A DNA stretch of 64,000 nt from contig OX365955.1 in the NCBI GenBank assembly GCA_947247005.1, forward strand, positions 4,350,001 to 4,414,000. Direction: 5' to 3'. This DNA comes from Spisula solida. Lineage: Eukaryota > Mollusca > Bivalvia > Venerida > Mactridae. The notes under the pieces are model-generated. The model saw only the letters and a program-made list of their open reading frames with translations, ran no database searches and had not been told where the DNA came from. Both the position numbers and the translations under genes were made by a program. This document shows, piece after piece, positions 48,601-61,919 of this stretch; position 1 is the stretch's first letter, and each line of letters opens with the position of its first letter.

Positions 48601-49679
48601 TCCTATTATCTTTTAGCCGATATCTCAATCGTATAAAAAAGAGTGCACATTTCACACACTCAAGATCAATGAACTCATTCTGAAACTATTATTTAAGCAC
48701 AATAAAACAAGATCATTAACAAAATGTTAAATTAATATTTGCCGAGAATTCACACTGACAATAATTAACTATGACGCTTTGAGTGAAAATTGAAACTTTT
48801 AACAACGTAGTAAATTCGAATTCATGACAGATGGAGTGTCTTAATAACATGATGTATGTGAATATTAACAGTTCATTACATTTTAAAGAAATGACGTTAA
48901 ATATGTTCGTACTAACCGTCATCGGCCTACCAGATTACGATAGTATGCGCTGGATGCGCTACTTGAAACATTTTAATGGTTGGCAGATCATTAACTTGCT
49001 GCAGTGAAATATTCAACCTATAATAGGAAAATATACAACGGACTGCAAGGAATGTGATTGATTTTTATTTGTTTGTATGGTGAAAAACACGCACGCATTC
49101 TAGTATTCCAGTAATGGGAACTCCGTCGTACTGCTTACTAGGAATTTTTAGGCTTAAATCCGAACTTAAAAAGTTATACCACTTCACTAAAACTACCACA
49201 TTAGAAAGTCGACAATCTCACTACTCTAAGACAGATATCGGGCGTTGTTTTCATGCAGAGATTCACCCTTTCTTTATCATTTTAAATAAATACAGAAATA
49301 ATATGGGAGATAAATACTATGTTGCTTCGTACAGCACTTTGATCGACCGCCATCTTGGAACGCGTCGAACGCTTCGAAAACAGAGAGAAAACACAGGATA
49401 TGGCAGCCTGCATAGAATCAGTTATTAATTAACTGATTACGCCATGAAAGTACTTGTTCTAAACAAGGAAAGTCGTATTATTTTACACATAATCAACGTA
49501 GTTATACAGTGAAACGAAAGCAGGTTCTTATCGTTCGTTTCGTCCTTCGTTACTTCGTACCCAAAAATGTCACAAATTTTCTACTGACTGTACATCGATG
49601 AGAATTTATCAAAATGAAAAATTTAATATTTAAGATAAAATTCGCTAAAATAGGCTGTGCCTTAGTTCATATTAGATAT
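48601..49679. other. Non-genic stretch with one unexplained frame
   Basis: A 104-codon plus-strand frame (49114-49428) has no recognisable domain, promoter or splice context. Confidence 0.4.
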
Positions 49680-49694
49680 AAATCGGAATTTTCG

Positions 49695-49870
49695 GAACAG
49701 AGGTTCTGGTAAGAGCGGTTCGGATTAGAGGGGTTCGGATCAGAGGTTCTGGTAAGAGGAGTTCGGATTAGAGGGGTTCGGATCAGAGGTTCGGGTTAGA
49801 AGACTTCGGATTAGAGGCGTTCGGATCAGATGTTCGGGTTAGAAGGCTTCGGATTAGACGGGTTCCACTG
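49695..49870. repeat. 'GGTTCGGATTAGAGG' short tandem repeat
   Basis: About 10-12 degenerate units of 14-15 bp (ttcggattagagggg, ttcggatcagagg, ttctggtaagagg). The tandem units keep only about three at 55270-55312. Confidence 0.85.
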
Positions 49871-50170
49871 AATGTCGTACCTCTGAATGTTTTAACTCCC
49901 TTAAATTGCGTAATGTGGTATGTTTTGTCCAGATAATATCAATTGCTAGTAGACAGTACTAAATGTTTAACACACAATCCTAAGACAATGCCTTATAATA
50001 AATTATGTTGATACGCTATGTTTATGTTTATGTTAATGTTTACATTGTATTAACTGAAGCTGTCATCTTTGAGAAACTAAATCTAGCAAACTAACATTTT
50101 CCATAATTGTTAAACTCGGCCATTGTCGTATGACCCATTCTTAGAGATATACGAGACGTATATAGAGAAT

Positions 50171-50295
50171 ACTAGGTTAGTGCCTTATATTAATTGAATT
50201 TATTGGGTTAGTTGGAGAAGGAGCCTTGGCGAGCTGAATAAGCCTTTCGGAGAAGATGCCGATAAATTCAAGTAATATAAGGCACTAATCCTAGT
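50171..50295. repeat. Foldback palindrome unique to the older copy
   Basis: 'actaggttagtgccttatat' and 'atataaggcactaatcctag' form inverted arms of about 32 bp around a GC-richer loop of about 60 bp. Absent from the 2,365-bp units, so it lies in DNA gained by this copy or lost by the other. Confidence 0.8.
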
Positions 50296-51592
50296 GTCAT
50301 ATTTATCCTGCAACACTTTTCTAAAACAAGAAATGATTTCGTCACCTTTAAAATACGAACACAAAACCCTGTGGAACCCGTGCAACGATATCGAAACATC
50401 GGCATTCCAAGGTCTCCAAATGAAATCTAGTTCCGTTTTCAAAGGCAAATCTGAAAATCTTAACGAAACGAGAATTCACTAACGCGCTTCTATTGAAATA
50501 CAATCCTACAATTCAACATAACATGCACTACATGTAAACACATTTTGTGTTTCAACGTCGAATCTCTCCAAAATCTATCAATGCAATCTAGAAATTAAAA
50601 GTTGTAATGACGTTAAAACATACATGACGTCACTCAGAACCTGACGTTTCCCGTTTTTTAAGAAACAATACGAGTATGTTCCCCTACCAAACAGATTTAG
50701 TGACAGGAGAAATTGAATATAACAGGCCCGTGACGTGTTCAGGATTCAAATATATCAGGCCCCGCTCAAATAATTATGTAAGGTTCGCCTTCAACACTGA
50801 ATGACTTGGTTGACCCTGAGGTCGAAAGTAGTCCCATGTCATGTGACCACATATTAACCTAATAAACCTCACATGTCATAATAAAGCTAAAATCTACACG
50901 ACATGCCGATTTCGGGCTAATAAAGGCCTAATGGTGGGATAAAACCATTGATTGCGCTTATGACTCATTTGCATGTTCAGATGTCTTGGCAAGTGCTCGG
51001 CGAAGATCGTCCCTGATGAATTTGTTTCCGCTAGCGTTCGGTGAAGCTAGTTTCTGGTGAATTGTGATGTAATGCCGAGTTTGACAAATCGTGTCTAGCG
51101 GTGACTCCCGAGAGAGTTTGTAATGTATTTAAATGTATTTATGTAATTTTAGTCTATCATGAAAATAAGTGAAACGATTTCAATATATTAGAATAAAGAA
51201 ATACATAGAAAGAGTATTATGGTAAAAGTGTGGTGTATAACATCGGGGAACAAATGCGAAAACGTTTATCTACGTATAAAACTGGTACATGTAATTCTTT
51301 ATTAATACGCATATAGTGCCCAACAAACATGTGACACCATTTAACTTGTTTAAATTATTCAGTATCGGTTAATCAGACGGTCACAATTATACGATATTTT
51401 GAAAATAATTGCTTAAGTTGTTGAAAAGAATAAAAGTAGCAATAAAAATGCTTTGAATCAAAATAACCATGTGATACAACTCTGTGGTTGATTTCATATG
51501 TTACGACAAATTACCCTTCAAGCCGGACAATGAAAAACGTTCCATTTTGCATCTAGGGATGTTCTTATACTCAATATACTAGAAATATAGGA

Positions 51593-51740
51593 CACATCAT
51601 GAGTTATCATTTGATATCAACATTTCGTATACGAGTTTAGAAAACACAGGTTATAATATGCTCGTGACGAAAAACCCTCAGTTTTCTAGACTCGTTATGG
51701 AAATGTTGATTTTCATCGATTACTCATGACGGATTCTATA
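51593..51740. repeat. Foldback palindrome in the older copy
   Basis: Left arm 'catcatgagttatcattt', 'caacatttcgtatacgagtt' and 'agaaaaca'. The right arm is its inverted match ending 'ctcatgacggattctata'. Homologous palindromes sit in each tandem unit. Confidence 0.8.
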
Positions 51741-53110
51741 CGTGTATTTGTCTTCACGTAAGTGATTTCTTTAATTTTGTAAAAAAATGTATTAGCAGTT
51801 ATTTTAATGGGGGAATAATACATGCATTACTTATTTTCATGAGAAAGATCACTATTAGTTCTACCAGCAAACATTGCTGTCTCTAAGGACGTGGTCGTTA
51901 TTTACATAACTGTAGTGACCAATAATCTATGGCACGTCTATGGTGACCAAAGTTAATTATATGCTCTAGTATTGATATTGCTGATATGCTCGGTAAAATG
52001 GACTGGAAAAATCAACATCACAAATTATTTATGGGCAATTGCCACATTAAGTTTGTTTATTACTAGACGTATCGACAGTTACACATGTCAGTATGGTATA
52101 TTTCATTTTGAGCATGGAGTTCGGGCAACCACTTTGGGTGCAGGCGAGGTGTCAATGGCTGGAATTCGAGTAGCTCGTTGAGCCGCCCGAAAATGAAACA
52201 ATGGTTAATATATGATGTAAACCTGCGTCTAAAAGCGTACTAAAAACAATATTTGTCCCGAAGCAAAACCGACTGTCCTTTTAAATAGAGATGGCAATAT
52301 AATAAATAATGAAATATCATATAAAAAGTAACTAAACTATAATAAAACGTAGCTTACTTGTAGAAACATCAATTTGTTATAATAGGTTAATGCGTTTTAA
52401 GCAAACCTCATGTACAGGGTATACTGCAATAAATGTCTATTTTTTAACTGCTTAATGTAAAAGTCATGAATCAGTCGTATCGTAACTTATAAGTTGGTGC
52501 GAGGTGTTGTACCACGGGGTGGGTGCCTGTTTTCAGCAGACTTACCTAAAATACTCACAGTGGTGTTTGTGTCATCCAATTGACTAATGAATATTACGGG
52601 CCTGGTTAGCACTTCATACACTGCACAGGACATACCTCGCATTGATCACTAGTGTATGAAATGATAAATGTTACATCAGTAATGTCCAACAAGTTCCGCT
52701 TTGAAATGACCACGTGTTACTATTTTTAAATGTTGTTACTATTATATATGCTTTAAAAACTGGTATACTAGCTAAAACAGCATAACCCAGCAACACTTTT
52801 TAAAACGAACATGGCTATGATATTAAATTTAACTCAAAAAGGAGGGGGCAAACACAGATTTAATGAAAAATAAACCCGTGTCGTTCATTGGTCAATCATA
52901 ACAGTAGTTTGTAGTTCGACGTTACTTTTAATTTAGCTATGACTTGCTGACTTGGGGCCGTTTAACGTGAAACTCATTTTCCGGATATTACAAATGGAAA
53001 AAAATGCCTAAAGAGAATCATTTATAATGGTTTCTTGGTCTTCCCAGAGAATGTATTATTTGCTACAAGTCAAATCCAGTAGAACATATGTTTAACTGTT
53101 GTGTTGTCCA

Positions 53111-54824
53111 CTAATGTGCTGCATGAGTAGATTATCTTCCTTATTACCTACAGTTCAACATGTGCTTGTGATAACTTGTTTTCAACACCCAACTGTCTTT
53201 AGCTGACCGTACGGTTAAATATCTTCTCTTGATTTTAACTGCACCTATACATAGTGACTAGCTGTCTGTCTTAGTGGTAATCTACTTTTAACACACACAC
53301 GTCTTCAACAGTAAGTAGAATTTGATCAATGAAATAAATAACCTAAACTTAGTAATCACCTTCCAATCTTTGTGTTCACATGCTATCATTGATCACTTGT
53401 CTCTAACAGCCAATGTATTTAAATCCAAACTAATCAAATTTTGTTCAAAACCTGCCCTCACCATTCACCTATCTGTCGCAGCCAATATGATGCATGCAAG
53501 CTAGACATTTCAGCTGATGCATCTGTACTAAGCAATCACCTGTCTGTGTTAGTGATCACCTGCTCTTAGTGATCACCTGTCTTTATCAGGAAGTATCATC
53601 AAATGCAAACTAATCATTTTCTATCAAATATATCATGTATTGATACATGCACGTACAATTGTATACGTGTATAGTACAGAGAGTTTAACATGACTCTCGA
53701 CATTCCATTAGAATAATTTCTTATTACATTTTTTTAACCGGCGAGTAGCACGAAGACGCTCGAGGTGTAATACCAACACAAATCTAAAAGACCGATATTG
53801 AACGATTTGCTCGCGGAATTTATATATTCAACGCATGAACGTAGTAATATATTCATGCATAAAGGTTAGTATTATGTCAAAATCTCAATGCAATACGTAT
53901 AATTTTATACTTACACGTATATATCATGGTTTACCGTATGCATGTATAGACTTTTGACCTTAATAGTACGCCATATTTATTCACATGCTGTTCATACAGG
54001 TTCGACTGTGTTTTAATATGTAAACCGTCACTCAAAAACTACATTAAAAGGTAATACGACCTCACTCATAGACCACTTTAAAAAATAAGACTACTTAACC
54101 AAAAACACCAACTGAAACAGTAAGGCCACTAAAAACCCACATTAACAGGTTAAACCACCTCATTGAAAAAAACACCTTAAAAAGTAAGACAGATATCGAG
54201 TGATTCTAGTTTTTATTTCCTTTTTTCATTTAATCCTCATAATAACGGACCGGCTTTCTACTCAGACCGAGTTACTGCAAAACAGGTGGTCTTTTCACTG
54301 AGGTTGCTCGATATCTTTCTATTTTTTATAAGATATTTTTAGTGTGTGTGGATCCAAGGGTTTAAAGTGCAGACAGTAAAGATATCGTGTAATTTGATTA
54401 TATAAAATGGCCTCATATTGCCTTATTAATGCTAGAAATATTCTCTTAGAAAAATGACGATTTAAAATAATGAGTAAATTAGGTTTATGAGCACATCTGT
54501 CAAGTCCTTTACGTTCTGTACCGCCATTATAGGGATGTGAATATGCGATGATACGATACGCATTCAACGAAACGTCCCAACATGGGACGCTAAGCATCCC
54601 CGACATTGTTTTTTCGCATTCACTATTTGTCCCCTATCTGATTCGTTCGGGCTATTCGTATAATAGCAGGTTCGTTTGTAATTTAATAATGCAGCTGTAG
54701 AGTTATGGATGTACATGTAGTTTTTTGTTGCCAGTTTTATATGTCCTTGTGCTCTTTCATCCCCTATCCTATTATTAATAATTTTGTTGTTTACTACCAT
54801 CAATAAATTATTTGTGAGGCTGCA
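53111..54824. other. Spacer before the tandem units
   Basis: Contains repeat F at 53676-53880 and a run of loosely repeated 'ctcacctgtct' words (53150-53590). An inverted pair 'agatatcgag' (54190) / 'ctcgatatct' (54307) encloses about 130 bp. Minus frames at 54319-54606 and 54564-54836 show nothing recognisable. Confidence 0.45.
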
Positions 54825-57189
54825 GGTATTTACCATTTACTGTTAATTTTAAATCTTTTATGTCTGCGACAGCTGAAACAAGGTAGTTCAACCTGTCTAT
54901 TGCTGTAACTAGGTATTTCCACTTTTTGCTATAACTATGGTATTCAGCTTTTTGACAACTGGGACATGGACTTCAGATGTTTTTAAAGCTATAACTTGGG
55001 CTTTCGGCGGTTAAGTTCGCGGAAGGACCTGATTGACAAGGGAAAACCCGAAAATCGTCCGTGTGTCGATCTGACACTCCACTGACTGTACTAGCAAGTA
55101 TACGGAATCCGAGGGGTGAACTTTATGTGGAGCAAATATATGAAATATTCTCGAAATTTCATCTGGTTTCCGGTAGTAGAGTTTGTTCCGGTTAAGAAGG
55201 GCTAATTACATAACAACAGGAATAACAACACTGCGGACTTATAGAATTGTGCGGAAAATCGGAGTTTCCGGATTAGAGGTTCGGATTAGAGGGGTTCGGA
55301 TTAGAGGGGTTCCACTGAATGCCGTACTTCTGAATATTTTGACCTCCGTCGTTGAATTGCAGAATTTGATATGTTTTTTCCAGATAATATCCATTGCAAG
55401 TAGACCGACAGTATAAGCTATATGTAATGTTCAACACACAAAACTAAGACAATGACTCAATCAAACATTATCAACATTACTTTTCATCTACCGGAAACAC
55501 TAAACTAATGTCACATTTAATGAAAGTTTAATTGACGTTATTGTTAATATCTTAGATCAACGTCGTCTTGTCGTTGATCAGAATCGCTCTCCAGGAAAAG
55601 AGAACTATCACGTGACATTAGAAAATACATTTGGTTTATTATTGTTGGGTGTATTTTTCAGAATTGTTTTAGAATATTTGTACTTAAAGTAGCAGTTGGA
55701 AATAAAATAAACTTAATCTAATTGTAATTTGATCCTTTTAAATACTTGTTTTGGATTTAGAATCTCATCAACAGAACTGTATATTACAAAAATCGTTCTT
55801 TATCACAGTGTATAAACGAGTCAACATCCGGTTATCGCAATATGCCATACACGTTTAATTGAATATTCTCCCAATAAGTCATGCAGTGACCGGAAATCAC
55901 AGCCTCCTTCTGCTCGCAATAAGTCATACAAGTTGAATTGTATATTCTACCAATGAGTCAAACAATGATTAGGTATATACGGTGTATTTATGTTTATGTT
56001 TATTTACTGAAGAGAAACCGAATCTAACAAACGAACAGTTTCCATAATTGTCAAACTCGGACATTGACTTATATTCGCTGTCAAACATTCTTAGAGATAT
56101 ACGAGACGTCTTGAATTCGCTCATGACTCATGTGCATGTTCGGACGTTTTCGCTAGTGCTCGGCGATGCTCGTCACTGGTAAATTTGTTTCCGCTAATAT
56201 TCGGTGAAGCTCCTTTATGGTGATTTGTGTTGTAATGCCGACTTTGACAAATCATGTCTAGTGGTAACTCCCGAGAGAGTTTGTAATGTATTTAAATCTA
56301 TTTTATGTAATTTTATTCTATTGTGAAATCAAGTGAAACGATTTCAATATATTAGAATAAAGAAATACGTAGTAAGAGTAATATGGTAAAAGTCTGGTGT
56401 ATCAGATCGGGGAAAGCGAAAAACAGTTATCTAAACTGGTACATGTAATTCTATACGCATATAGTGCCAAACAAAAAAGTGGCAACATTTAACTTGTTTA
56501 CATTATTTTATATTGGTTTATCAGACGGTTAGAAGTATAGAATGACCTGAAAATATAAATGTTTAAATTGTTAAAAAAGATAGAAGAAGCAATGAAAATG
56601 CTTTGAATCAAAATAACCATGTGATTCAATATTGTGGTAAATTGCATATGTTACGACAATATACCCTTCAAGCCGGACAAAGAAAATTTTGCATCTACGG
56701 GTGTTCTTATACTCAATTAACTAGAAATATAGGATCCGTCATGAGTTATCATTGTAGATCAACATTTCTTATACGAGTCTAGAAAACACAGGTTTAATAT
56801 ACTAGAAACCCCTCAGTTTTCTAGACTCGTTTCAGAAATGTGATTTCCAAAGATAACTCGTGACGGATTCTATACATGTATTTAACTTCACAAAGAATAT
56901 TTCCTTGATTTTGTATAATAAAGTATTAGCGGTAACCTTAATGTGGGAATAACGAATGTGCTACTTTTTTGGTGACAAGTGTAATATTACTGTCTCGAAG
57001 GAAGTGGTGGTTATTTACATAACTGTAGTGACCAATAATCTATGGCACGTCTCTGGTGACCAAAGTTAATTATATGCTCTAGCATCGATATAGTTGATAT
57101 GTTCGGTAAAATGGACTGGAAAAATCAACATCACAAATTATTTATGGGCCATTGCCACATTAAGTTTGTTTATTACTAGACGTATCGAC
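54825..57189 (+). repeat. 2,365-bp tandem unit, copy 1
   Basis: Starts at 'ggtatttaccatttactgtt' after the unique flank 'gaggctgca'. It contains a family B fragment (to about 55020), a short 'ggattagagg' repeat, a 77-codon frame at 55183-55416 that is simply copied with the unit, and a foldback palindrome at 56728-56873. Ends 'ctagacgtatcgac'. Confidence 0.97.
56728..56873. repeat. Foldback palindrome in tandem unit (also at +2,365 and +4,730)
   Basis: 'ataggatccgtcatgagtta' opens and 'aactcgtgacggattctata' closes it. The inner arms 'acgagtctagaaaaca' and 'gttttctagactcgt' pair closely. Copies lie near 59093-59238 and 61458-61603. Confidence 0.85.
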
Positions 57190-59554
57190 GGTATTTACCA
57201 TTTACTGTTAATTTTAAATCTTTTATGTCTGCGACAGCTGAAACAAGGTAGTTCAACCTGTCTATTGCTGTAACTAGGTATTTCCACTTTTTGCTATAAC
57301 TATGGTATTCAGCTTTTTGACAACTGGGACATGGACTTCAGATGTTTTTAAAGCTATAACTTGGGCTTTCGGCGGTTAAGTTCGCGGAAGGACCTGATTG
57401 ACAAGGGAAAACCCGAAAATCGTCCGTGTGTCGATCTGACACTCCACTGACTGTACTAGCAAGTATACGGAATCCGAGGGGTGAACTTTATGTGGAGCAA
57501 ATATATGAAATATTCTCGAAATTTCATCTGGTTTCCGGTAGTAGAGTTTGTTCCGGTTAAGAAGGGCTAATTACATAACAACAGGAATAACAACACTGCG
57601 GACTTATAGAATTGTGCGGAAAATCGGAGTTTCCGGATTAGAGGTTCGGATTAGAGGGGTTCGGATTAGAGGGGTTCCACTGAATGCCGTACTTCTGAAT
57701 ATTTTGACCTCCGTCGTTGAATTGCAGAATTTGATATGTTTTTTCCAGATAATATCCATTGCAAGTAGACCGACAGTATAAGCTATATGTAATGTTCAAC
57801 ACACAAAACTAAGACAATGACTCAATCAAACATTATCAACATTACTTTTCATCTACCGGAAACACTAAACTAATGTCACATTTAATGAAAGTTTAATTGA
57901 CGTTATTGTTAATATCTTAGATCAACGTCGTCTTGTCGTTGATCAGAATCGCTCTCCAGGAAAAGAGAACTATCACGTGACATTAGAAAATACATTTGGT
58001 TTATTATTGTTGGGTGTATTTTTCAGAATTGTTTTAGAATATTTGTACTTAAAGTAGCAGTTGGAAATAAAATAAACTTAATCTAATTGTAATTTGATCC
58101 TTTTAAATACTTGTTTTGGATTTAGAATCTCATCAACAGAACTGTATATTACAAAAATCGTTCTTTATCACAGTGTATAAACGAGTCAACATCCGGTTAT
58201 CGCAATATGCCATACACGTTTAATTGAATATTCTCCCAATAAGTCATGCAGTGACCGGAAATCACAGCCTCCTTCTGCTCGCAATAAGTCATACAAGTTG
58301 AATTGTATATTCTACCAATGAGTCAAACAATGATTAGGTATATACGGTGTATTTATGTTTATGTTTATTTACTGAAGAGAAACCGAATCTAACAAACGAA
58401 CAGTTTCCATAATTGTCAAACTCGGACATTGACTTATATTCGCTGTCAAACATTCTTAGAGATATACGAGACGTCTTGAATTCGCTCATGACTCATGTGC
58501 ATGTTCGGACGTTTTCGCTAGTGCTCGGCGATGCTCGTCACTGGTAAATTTGTTTCCGCTAATATTCGGTGAAGCTCCTTTATGGTGATTTGTGTTGTAA
58601 TGCCGACTTTGACAAATCATGTCTAGTGGTAACTCCCGAGAGAGTTTGTAATGTATTTAAATCTATTTTATGTAATTTTATTCTATTGTGAAATCAAGTG
58701 AAACGATTTCAATATATTAGAATAAAGAAATACGTAGTAAGAGTAATATGGTAAAAGTCTGGTGTATCAGATCGGGGAAAGCGAAAAACAGTTATCTAAA
58801 CTGGTACATGTAATTCTATACGCATATAGTGCCAAACAAAAAAGTGGCAACATTTAACTTGTTTACATTATTTTATATTGGTTTATCAGACGGTTAGAAG
58901 TATAGAATGACCTGAAAATATAAATGTTTAAATTGTTAAAAAAGATAGAAGAAGCAATGAAAATGCTTTGAATCAAAATAACCATGTGATTCAATATTGT
59001 GGTAAATTGCATATGTTACGACAATATACCCTTCAAGCCGGACAAAGAAAATTTTGCATCTACGGGTGTTCTTATACTCAATTAACTAGAAATATAGGAT
59101 CCGTCATGAGTTATCATTGTAGATCAACATTTCTTATACGAGTCTAGAAAACACAGGTTTAATATACTAGAAACCCCTCAGTTTTCTAGACTCGTTTCAG
59201 AAATGTGATTTCCAAAGATAACTCGTGACGGATTCTATACATGTATTTAACTTCACAAAGAATATTTCCTTGATTTTGTATAATAAAGTATTAGCGGTAA
59301 CCTTAATGTGGGAATAACGAATGTGCTACTTTTTTGGTGACAAGTGTAATATTACTGTCTCGAAGGAAGTGGTGGTTATTTACATAACTGTAGTGACCAA
59401 TAATCTATGGCACGTCTCTGGTGACCAAAGTTAATTATATGCTCTAGCATCGATATAGTTGATATGTTCGGTAAAATGGACTGGAAAAATCAACATCACA
59501 AATTATTTATGGGCCATTGCCACATTAAGTTTGTTTATTACTAGACGTATCGAC
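57190..59554 (+). repeat. 2,365-bp tandem unit, copy 2
   Basis: Reads the same as copy 1 throughout by eye, with every landmark offset by exactly 2,365 bp (77-codon frame at 57548). The internal junction reads 'gtatcgac|ggtatttacc'. Confidence 0.97.
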
Positions 59555-61919
59555 GGTATTTACCATTTACTGTTAATTTTAAATCTTTTATGTCTGCGAC
59601 AGCTGAAACAAGGTAGTTCAACCTGTCTATTGCTGTAACTAGGTATTTCCACTTTTTGCTATAACTATGGTATTCAGCTTTTTGACAACTGGGACATGGA
59701 CTTCAGATGTTTTTAAAGCTATAACTTGGGCTTTCGGCGGTTAAGTTCGCGGAAGGACCTGATTGACAAGGGAAAACCCGAAAATCGTCCGTGTGTCGAT
59801 CTGACACTCCACTGACTGTACTAGCAAGTATACGGAATCCGAGGGGTGAACTTTATGTGGAGCAAATATATGAAATATTCTCGAAATTTCATCTGGTTTC
59901 CGGTAGTAGAGTTTGTTCCGGTTAAGAAGGGCTAATTACATAACAACAGGAATAACAACACTGCGGACTTATAGAATTGTGCGGAAAATCGGAGTTTCCG
60001 GATTAGAGGTTCGGATTAGAGGGGTTCGGATTAGAGGGGTTCCACTGAATGCCGTACTTCTGAATATTTTGACCTCCGTCGTTGAATTGCAGAATTTGAT
60101 ATGTTTTTTCCAGATAATATCCATTGCAAGTAGACCGACAGTATAAGCTATATGTAATGTTCAACACACAAAACTAAGACAATGACTCAATCAAACATTA
60201 TCAACATTACTTTTCATCTACCGGAAACACTAAACTAATGTCACATTTAATGAAAGTTTAATTGACGTTATTGTTAATATCTTAGATCAACGTCGTCTTG
60301 TCGTTGATCAGAATCGCTCTCCAGGAAAAGAGAACTATCACGTGACATTAGAAAATACATTTGGTTTATTATTGTTGGGTGTATTTTTCAGAATTGTTTT
60401 AGAATATTTGTACTTAAAGTAGCAGTTGGAAATAAAATAAACTTAATCTAATTGTAATTTGATCCTTTTAAATACTTGTTTTGGATTTAGAATCTCATCA
60501 ACAGAACTGTATATTACAAAAATCGTTCTTTATCACAGTGTATAAACGAGTCAACATCCGGTTATCGCAATATGCCATACACGTTTAATTGAATATTCTC
60601 CCAATAAGTCATGCAGTGACCGGAAATCACAGCCTCCTTCTGCTCGCAATAAGTCATACAAGTTGAATTGTATATTCTACCAATGAGTCAAACAATGATT
60701 AGGTATATACGGTGTATTTATGTTTATGTTTATTTACTGAAGAGAAACCGAATCTAACAAACGAACAGTTTCCATAATTGTCAAACTCGGACATTGACTT
60801 ATATTCGCTGTCAAACATTCTTAGAGATATACGAGACGTCTTGAATTCGCTCATGACTCATGTGCATGTTCGGACGTTTTCGCTAGTGCTCGGCGATGCT
60901 CGTCACTGGTAAATTTGTTTCCGCTAATATTCGGTGAAGCTCCTTTATGGTGATTTGTGTTGTAATGCCGACTTTGACAAATCATGTCTAGTGGTAACTC
61001 CCGAGAGAGTTTGTAATGTATTTAAATCTATTTTATGTAATTTTATTCTATTGTGAAATCAAGTGAAACGATTTCAATATATTAGAATAAAGAAATACGT
61101 AGTAAGAGTAATATGGTAAAAGTCTGGTGTATCAGATCGGGGAAAGCGAAAAACAGTTATCTAAACTGGTACATGTAATTCTATACGCATATAGTGCCAA
61201 ACAAAAAAGTGGCAACATTTAACTTGTTTACATTATTTTATATTGGTTTATCAGACGGTTAGAAGTATAGAATGACCTGAAAATATAAATGTTTAAATTG
61301 TTAAAAAAGATAGAAGAAGCAATGAAAATGCTTTGAATCAAAATAACCATGTGATTCAATATTGTGGTAAATTGCATATGTTACGACAATATACCCTTCA
61401 AGCCGGACAAAGAAAATTTTGCATCTACGGGTGTTCTTATACTCAATTAACTAGAAATATAGGATCCGTCATGAGTTATCATTGTAGATCAACATTTCTT
61501 ATACGAGTCTAGAAAACACAGGTTTAATATACTAGAAACCCCTCAGTTTTCTAGACTCGTTTCAGAAATGTGATTTCCAAAGATAACTCGTGACGGATTC
61601 TATACATGTATTTAACTTCACAAAGAATATTTCCTTGATTTTGTATAATAAAGTATTAGCGGTAACCTTAATGTGGGAATAACGAATGTGCTACTTTTTT
61701 GGTGACAAGTGTAATATTACTGTCTCGAAGGAAGTGGTGGTTATTTACATAACTGTAGTGACCAATAATCTATGGCACGTCTCTGGTGACCAAAGTTAAT
61801 TATATGCTCTAGCATCGATATAGTTGATATGTTCGGTAAAATGGACTGGAAAAATCAACATCACAAATTATTTATGGGCCATTGCCACATTAAGTTTGTT
61901 TATTACTAGACGTATCGAC
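59555..61919 (+). repeat. 2,365-bp tandem unit, copy 3
   Basis: Again apparently identical (frame at 59913). Its right edge runs on into 'ggttacacatactagcatgg', which is the diverged homologue of 52076 onward, so this edge is the original continuation. The unit start and this flank share GGT, a 3-bp microhomology. Confidence 0.97.

Larger units (their letters stand above)
49680..53110 (+). repeat. Older, diverged copy of the segmental duplication
   Basis: Aligns in order with the tandem units and with 61920-63870. Shared blocks include 'ttccactgaatg', 'ggatgttcttatactcaat', 'taactgtagtgaccaataat', 'ctatggcacgtct', 'gaccaaagttaattatatgc', 'ttgtttattactagacgtat' and 'cttcatacactgcacaggac'. It carries an extra block of about 790 bp (about 50158-50945) and lacks about 530 bp near 50000 relative to the tandem units. 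Non-coding. Confidence 0.88.

Noticed and set aside
55183..60146. Three identical 77-codon frames
   Set aside because: They are identical only because the 2,365-bp unit is; the diverged older copy does not keep the frame, and there is no domain.
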